A stretch of DNA of 64,000 nt, taken from positions 231,017 through 295,016 of the forward strand of contig JXTB01000227.1 of NCBI GenBank assembly GCA_002914805.1, in the 5' to 3' direction. The DNA is from Parasponia andersonii (lineage: Eukaryota; Streptophyta; Magnoliopsida; Rosales; Cannabaceae). Below, one piece after another: positions 57,560-64,000 of this stretch (its first letter is position 1; the number at the start of each line of letters is the position of its first letter). Made by a program: the position numbers and the translations under genes. The notes below the pieces were generated by a model that saw only the letters and a program-made list of their open reading frames with translations, was not told where the DNA came from and did not search any database.

Positions 57560-58990
57560 ATAGATAACATATGGGTTGCTAAACTTATAGTACGATCCTT
57601 ATGTGGACCACCTTCTGTAATAATTGCACTAGTATCCATGAACATATACCTAGCTTGATAGCCATATTGGGTCACTAAATGGTATAAATGCCTATAAGTA
57701 CAAAATACAATGTGAATTAAGTGTTGTATTATATAATTTCCAACTATAGATATATGTGTGTATATATATATATGAAGTTCTATATATTAAAAAAAAAAAA
57801 ACTTTTTACCTCATGTATAACGTAATAGGCACGATCTCAATCTTTTGTAACGTGCTAAACTCAACTGATACACAAAAATTATGCTCTCCCGATTCTCTAC
57901 CGTGAATAATAGTTGATGAAATTGACTCTTGTACATGTCCTAAAGCAACAATATTATCACGAGACCCCACTGCAAGTTTGCATGGTCAATTCTATAATAT
58001 AGAAAATCAAACACAATTTATAAATACAAGTAGGTAATAAACAAATAAGAAAGAAACTCATATAAACATACTTTTTTGAGTTGTGAAGATGTTCCTACAG
58101 CTACCATTGGATTTACATGTATCTCTTGTAGTTGCACTTCTTCTCTTTGAACTTCTGGCCGTGAAGGAGTTGTATTAGAACTACCAACATTACTTTGTTG
58201 TCCTGCTTGAATCTTAGCAATTTCTACTTTGAACCGCTCTTCTTGTTTTTTAAACATTTGTTGTATTTTGCGTGTTTGTTCATCTTGCCATTGTTTCAAA
58301 TCAAATGATTGTTACTTCTTTGTTGGAGCAGGATGATGAAAATATTGTTCATTTGATTTGAATCTCATTCCCCGTACATGTTCAGAATATTTAGGATTGC
58401 CTAAAGTCATTGTTAAGATATTATTAGAACCGTCTATCTCGAGATTTCCCTCTTGGAACTATTGATTATAATCTTCCTACAAAACATGTACATAATTGAA
58501 CATTAGACTATGCTATACTTTTAATAAAATTACAAATTAATATAATCAATATGTTGTAATAAGCAATTTATAATTCTATCAACAATCACTTTGATTTCCT
58601 CAGTATGGTCTCTAATTTTTTAGGAACACGTCATCTACTCCACAACTCGGATCTATCAATACCATATCGGCCCTTGTCTTTTTCAAACTTAGCTTCTAAT
58701 CCAGCATAACCCAAGCGAGATATATGATGTGGATATTTATTTTGCGTTATTATTCCCTGTTGTACTTTTCTAGCTTCCTCCTATTCTGCACTTACTCTTT
58801 TCTTAATAAACTCATCCCAAACTTTAAGTTCAATCCATGATACATATAATACTGGAGGGTACTCTAATAACTCTAGACAAATATGTCTATACTCATAAAT
58901 CATTTCAGTTGTAATCCTAGACTTAAAATCTCTCCACATTTTCCTACAATTTTTTAAAGTTTCTTTTTTTTTGCTTTGTAGTCCAATACA
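57560..58990 (-). pseudogene. CACTA-associated Transposase_24-like remnant
   Basis: Minus-strand pieces in order are SKAKKKETLKNCRKMWRDFK and YGIDRSELWSR (near 58980-58640), LGNPKYSEHVRGMRFKSNEQ (near 58400), the coiled-coil segment MKQWQDEQTRKIQQMFKKQ (58018-58299) and SRDNIVALGHVQESISSTII (near 57950). The order and wording match the plant En/Spm-linked Ptta protein. Stops, frameshifts and possible introns break it. It is a relic of the accessory transposase gene. Confidence 0.65.
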
Positions 58991-58999
58991 AATGTTTCC

Positions 59000-60320
59000 T
59001 ATAATGTAAAAGAAATAATGTTAATACCAAATAGATATTCTAATAAATATGAAATAGAAAGATTCATGTTCAAATAGAAAGATTCATGTTCATACCAATA
59101 TTATATGTCAGAACTCATCTTTTAGGTCCTTTGTACATAATTTCCCCTATTTCTAGCATTAACCAATTGAGTAACTAAATCACCAATTATACATTAATAC
59201 TCATTTCAAATTATTCTTATATTTCTAAGTACTACTAAATTCAGAACTTAATTTATTCTTTAATAGTCTCATTTGTTATAAATAATTTGTCAATCAACCA
59301 AATGTAACATATGACAAAATAATATCAGCACAAATAATAAGATAAAACCAATGTGAAAGTGACATAAGTCAATAAAAGAAAAAAATTTGAGAAAACATAC
59401 CTCAGTTTGCTAATTCACAAGTAATCTAAGTACTCTAACTTCTACTAAAACCTATACGCAAATTAAAATAATAAATAAAATTAAACATCTATAATCCACA
59501 ATACTTTAAATTTGAAAATTCATATATTTGAAATAAGTATATATGCAAAATAAGAATTTTGACAACTAAAAAATTGATCATGTCTGAATTAAGTAGTACT
59601 AAGTATTTAACATAAAATTTGTAGAAATTGAGAGAGTCTACCTCAATTTTAAACTTTTGTAACTAATTATCAGCTCCACTTGACTTTACCAAATTAAAAA
59701 TACTGAATATATAAATTTCTAAAAACTACATAATATTCAATTAAAATTGCATAAATTTGGATTAATTGACACTAAGAATGGAAATTAAAAAGCATAACCT
59801 AATATATGATTTCTAGTAAATAAATATGAGATTGGTATAAATTTATATAACACACCTTTAATTTGAAACTTTTTACAACTAAATGAACCCAAATTTCACC
59901 TAAAATAAATAAAAAAAATAGCAACAAAATAATAACAAGTTCGGATTAATTTGCACTTAAATAGCAAAACATACCCAAAAATAAGATTTCTAGCAAATAA
60001 ATAGTCTAACTCAGTATTACAAGAGTAAAGATTATCAATGCATGCTCAAGATATTCACATTTGATAAATTAGGGTTCCAAATATAAACTCTTTCGAATAT
60101 AACCTAAAACATGAAATTTTTACAAAATAATTGGTCAAAATCATGGTTACGAGAATGGGTAATCTAATTTTAGTGATAAAAACGAATTTAAAAGCTTAAA
60201 TATACTTTATTTGCCAGAAAAAATGGTAAAAATGGTGGAAGGAGGAGACTGTTGGCCGCGACTGGAAGTGAAGAGGGATCTGCTATTGGGCGATCGTTTT
60301 AGGGTCTTTTATATAGAGCT
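59000..60320. other. Noncoding interior of the CACTA element
   Basis: AT-rich sequence with no open frame of interest. It may contain introns and the 5' leader of the relic transposase. Confidence 0.45.
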
Positions 60321-60690
60321 CCTACCGGCACCCAAAGGGTGCCGTTAAAGATGAGATACCACAGTGCTTTTTAAGTACCGTAGTATTTTATCACGGTGCT
60401 TAATAAGCGTTGTGATAGGTTTATTACGGTACCTTATGAGCGCCATGAAAGTTAAATATAATGGCACCTTTTGGGCACTGTTAAAGATGGGATACCACAG
60501 TGTTTCTTAGACGCCGTAATATTTTATCACGGTGCCTATTAAGCACCGTGATAGATGAGATACCACAACGCTTCTGAGGCACTGTGATATTGTCTCCATC
60601 TATCACGGCGCTTATTAAGCGCCGTGATAGTAAATTACTTATCACAGCGCGTCTGTACACACACCATAATAGTAGATATTTTTAGTAGTG

Positions 60691-62150
60691 TAAATTGACT
60701 CTCACTCATTTGAAATTCTTAATTTGTTTTAATCTATTCTGAAAGGTTGCTGCCATTTTGTTTGTACGTGTTACCAAGTAATGACCCTACTCCTATCGTC
60801 GTAGTTTTTCAATTAGCGGAATAAATTAACAACTAGAATCCAATATATGTGATGTTAATTTCATCTCAATTGGCAGTGCTCTTTGTTGAAAATAATTGGT
60901 CGACATTTAAACTGAAAACATTAAACTAGTTAAGATACAAATTGTGCTACTTTTGTATCTAAAGTCTAAATTAAAGATAGTATTATTTGATTTATGATCA
61001 ATCAAACTAATATAGTGATAATTATAATTCATTTTATAAGATTCTCCAATATATTGAAATCTATTTTATTGTGTTATTAATAAATGTAAATATTTTATTA
61101 TATAATACATATAAAATTCACAAATTATATATATAGCTTTGCATTTTATGTTCCAAGTTTTCATAATGTATTTTCGTTGATTTTATGTGAAGGTTTTACG
61201 GCGGGCCCGACCCGGTCCTGCACATGTACTGGCCTAATGTAAGTAACTACACTACATGAGTTTCCCATTCATGATGATTGATGAGCATCTCATTTATTAT
61301 CTATTGATTATTTATATGCCTAATTGCTTATATCCTCTAATTAAAAGACAGCTTAGCATGACTCACATGCAAGGAGGCTCGGTAAGATTGGGAACCTTTC
61401 GCGAAATTTCTAATTAGGCCTTTTAAATATAAATATAAATAAATATATATATAATCTATTTAAAGTCTATTTTTATTGTTTTTGAGATGCAAAATTGATA
61501 ATTAAATCCTTAGCATCTTTAGTTTCACCATATTTCATATTCTATATTTTCTGGACTCTTTTTACTAAGGGTCATTATATCAAATATTTCACGATTAGTA
61601 TTTTCACCATTTATTTCGTCATTATCTTTTAATTTATTCAAATTTGGTTGTTTAACTTCTACCCTTTCACTTGTGTTTACTTCATTTTTGTTGCTTCTTA
61701 GAAAGTCTTAAATTGAGTAATTCACTCTCTCTATTTGTTAGTGTCGTGACAAAAAAGCTAAGACGATAACAATCTAATTTACTAATTTATTTTCCCTAAA
61801 ATTCATGCACTTGAAAGGTCGTCCCAAGGAAATTACTGAAAAATTAGTGTAGGTTATACAACACACGTTTTTGCGTGAAGAAATTACATGAAAGTGATAA
61901 AAAAGAATTGATGATAAGTAGGTACATTCGAGGGAACCTAGATCTCCAAATATACTTGTTAGCGCTTGAAGGGTTCAACACCTCCCAATACGAAAAACAA
62001 GGTTTGAATATTTTATAATCCAAGACCATAGATAGTTTATTCATTCAATCTTTGGTGTTTAAATACACCTCCAAAAGTGATCACTAAAAATTTTAATTTT
62101 TTTTCCTTGGTTCAATTAGGACAGAAAGGTTCTCCCATATGAAGTCTTTC
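60691..62150. other. Intergenic between the CACTA element and the LINE
   Basis: AT-rich sequence without a gene. One GC-rich blip (GGCGGGCCCGACCCGGTCC near 61200) is isolated and unexplained. Confidence 0.5.
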
Positions 62151-62262
62151 CTCTCCACGCTCTCTGTGAGACTGTGAGTTTGAAAATAACATTATCACTT
62201 CTGGAGTCTCCTTTCTCTTACAGCTTCATTTAGTTATCTACGTCCTTTTCTTGGCCTAAAGC

Positions 62263-63598
62263 ATGGACTTGGATGAAGTTGGCAAGTTGTGTGAACGTCT
62301 GAACTTAGACGATGGTGATGGACCGGTGGTTCGATTAGATAAAGGTGTTTATTCTGAGAGAAAAGAAACGATGGACTTGTGCTTAGTGGGGAAGATCCTT
62401 GGTAACAAGGCGGCAAACAGAGATGGACTAAAGGGTGCTCTTCAATCGACTTGGAGAATCCCTCGAACCTTCCACGTCGAACAGATTGGATCGAACAACA
62501 TCTTTACGTTTCATTTTAGCAATCAAGAAGATCGTCAAAGAGGTTTTGCATGGAGTCCACGGTCTTTTGAGAAACAATGGATGTCTTTGGTGATCCCGAC
62601 AGGCATAGGAGAGATTGCTCAAATGGATTTCCATAAAGTGTCCTTTTAGGCACCGATTTGGAATGTCCCAGTAGCACGCATGACGGATAGTTGTTCGGGT
62701 TAGAATTAATATTGCAGCTTCCCCTTCGACCGGGAATGCGTGGTTTCATGGTGGAGATTGGGAAAGAGGTTTCTCTCCTCCTCTAATATGAGCATCTGCC
62801 TGATTTTTGCTTTGCTTGCGGAATTATTGGCCATCGCTACAAGGAGTGTACTCGGAAGCAGTTTGAACCTCAGGAATCATCGAGCGTTGAAAAGATGAAA
62901 TATGGTCCTTGGTTGAAGGCATCAGAAGAACGAGAGAAGAACAACAGCGGGATGAGAAGGAATGGGAGAAATGGCTCACACCATCCAGGCGTAAAATGGA
63001 CTTTGGTCCTGATTTCGGAGATTCTGGAGCAGAGGACGAGTCCCGCCCTCATCTTGGGGAATGGCGAGAATGGGAAGAAGAGAAGGGACTGGTAAATCCG
63101 CGCAAGGGACTGAGGACAGACTCTAATGCTGAAACTGTAATTTCTTACAGCTCCGAACGAGGAAATGACCGACGATCCATTGACTGAAGCAAGTGAAACT
63201 CCTGAGCAAGCGACAATGGATGGGGTCCACAAAGACGAGTTTGCTATATCCGAAGTAGAGAAGACGGAAAAAAATTCGAGAGATTTCAGCTGTTGAGGAT
63301 CCACAATTGACTAATGAGATGCTTGTGGACAAGATCCCACCTTTTTCAATTATGGGATATCCTAACCCACCTTTTTTTTTTTTAAATTCCAAAGAAGTTG
63401 AAAAAGGTAAAGCTCTACTTTACGGGATGGAAGGGGACATAGTAATTGACAGCCAATCCTTTGGCCATATTTTTAAAAATGTTTTTGGAATAAAAGAGAA
63501 GCTAGGTCCTACCACTGAGAAGTGGAAGAGAATGGTACGTGATAAAGGTAGTAAAAATCCTAAAAAAAACTACTTTACTACTTTGTCTGAGGTTTGAT
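62263..63598 (+). pseudogene. LINE ORF1 (DUF4283 plus zinc knuckle), broken
   Basis: The first frame (62263-62649) encodes MDLDEVGKLCERLNLDDGDG and the DUF4283 core, including LVGKILGNKAANRDGLKGAL, FHFSNQEDRQRGF and SPRSFEKQWMSLVI. It ends at a TAG. In another frame the CX2CX4HX4C zinc knuckle CFACGIIGHRYKEC (62808-62849) follows, then charged low-complexity sequence to about 63598. ORF1 proteins of plant LINEs bind nucleic acid. At least two frame changes make this copy nonfunctional. Confidence 0.8.
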
Positions 63599-63871
63599 CG
63601 TATTCTAAAGCCTTATGTTTGTCTCCCTTTCAACACGCGTGACCCGAAAATCAAGGTACGTTTCCCTGGGCTTAATTGTTCGTGGCCTCCTCTTGCTAAG
63701 GATTGAAACTTAAACAGCATGCCTCAGTCAATTAATTCAAAGCGTAAACTATTATAAGCTGAGGATGACGAAAAAAACTACACATAAGAAACACAAGGCT
63801 TTTCTTATGGAAAGTGAAAAAGCTAGTTTCGATTCATCTACGAGTTCTGCTGAGCAAAATCGTTGGTTCCA

Positions 63872-64000
63872 ATGAGTTGTCTTTGTCGGAATGTGCAGGG
63901 AGTGGGTGTTGAGAAGTGATTCGAAATTTTAGGAAGAGTAGAATAAGTCATTAGCTGACAGTTTGAGTTTTACCGAGTCTCTAGGAGTAGTTGTTTACTG
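63872..64000 (+). pseudogene. LINE ORF2 start, endonuclease, truncated by the window
   Basis: MSCLCRNVQGVGVEK resembles the opening of plant LINE ORF2 endonucleases (MSCLxWNxRGLG). A TGA follows after 15 codons, and more stops appear within 100 bases. The Trp of the usual motif is Arg here. The rest lies beyond the window. Confidence 0.55.

Larger units (their letters stand above)
56805..60690 (-). mobile_element. CACTA (En/Spm) DNA transposon, degraded
   Basis: The left end reads CACTACAACAAAAT and the right end TTTTTAGTAGTG, whose complement begins CACTACTAAAAA. The flanks are TTA and TAA, an imperfect 3-bp target duplication. Both subterminal regions (56819-57000 and 60330-60660) are crowded with GGCGC(C)GTGATAG or AAGGCGC words in both orientations, the usual binding-site arrays of CACTA elements. 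The interior carries, on the minus strand, decayed plant transposase sequence (Transposase_24 / Ptta type). At 3.9 kb it is too short and broken to be autonomous. Confidence 0.82.
62150..64000 (+). mobile_element. LINE (L1-type non-LTR retrotransposon), 5' part
   Basis: The segment carries a DUF4283/CCHC-type ORF1 followed by the first codons of an ORF2, the usual order in plant L1-like LINEs. It runs off the window edge, so its 3' end, poly-A tail and target duplications are not visible. The 5' boundary is approximate. Stops and frame changes show it is not intact. Confidence 0.75.

Noticed and set aside
58018..58299. Stand-alone coiled-coil protein gene
   Set aside because: It sits within CACTA ends and is flanked by further transposase-like pieces, so it is part of a transposon relic.

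Overview
This window is nuclear DNA from a flowering plant, most likely a eudicot. The genes have introns with GT..AG borders, there is a eukaryotic tRNA-Gln gene, and LTR retrotransposons, CACTA, LINE and MITE-like elements are abundant. The species cannot be named from the sequence. Ambiguous bases occur at 11146-11148 and near 37392.

Five protein-coding genes look intact. They are a CC-type (ROXY-class) glutaredoxin (5436-5816, minus), a single-exon EXO70 exocyst subunit of the C type (22606-24651, minus), a five-exon PBS1 protein kinase (35070-38772, plus), a six-exon clade III SWEET sugar transporter (45318-47736, minus) and a two-exon peroxisomal dienoyl-CoA isomerase, DCI1 (51404-52433, plus). 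A tRNA-Gln(UUG) gene lies just upstream of DCI1. EXO70C, PBS1 and SWEET occur in the order of the adjacent Arabidopsis genes EXO70C1 (AT5G13150), PBS1 (AT5G13160) and SWEET15 (AT5G13170). This recalled microsynteny supports the names. The genes are not an operon; their link is conserved position.

Most of the remainder is transposon debris. Positions 676-3155 hold a short LTR pair with a noncoding middle. Positions 13015-21520 hold an 8.5-kb Ty3/gypsy element with 692-bp LTRs and GATAG target duplications. It has gag and protease but apparently no reverse transcriptase or integrase core, and it carries an antisense multi-exon ORF. It is inserted inside a MITE, whose other half resumes at 21526. 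Positions 28380-33251 hold a decayed Ty1/copia element (about 400-bp LTRs, GGCTT target duplications). Positions 39289-39835 hold a long-TIR MITE. Positions 55720-60690 are a cluster: antisense gypsy integrase tail, BAHD acyltransferase fragment, then a 3.9-kb CACTA element. Positions 62150-64000 hold the start of a LINE that runs off the window.

The least explained signals are two regions rich in the short motif TGTCGTTTT, at 3650-3970 (reverse orientation) and 52975-54231 (forward), and a four-copy MITE family whose members sit next to TA microsatellites. I found no evidence of a wholly new enzymatic or defence system.
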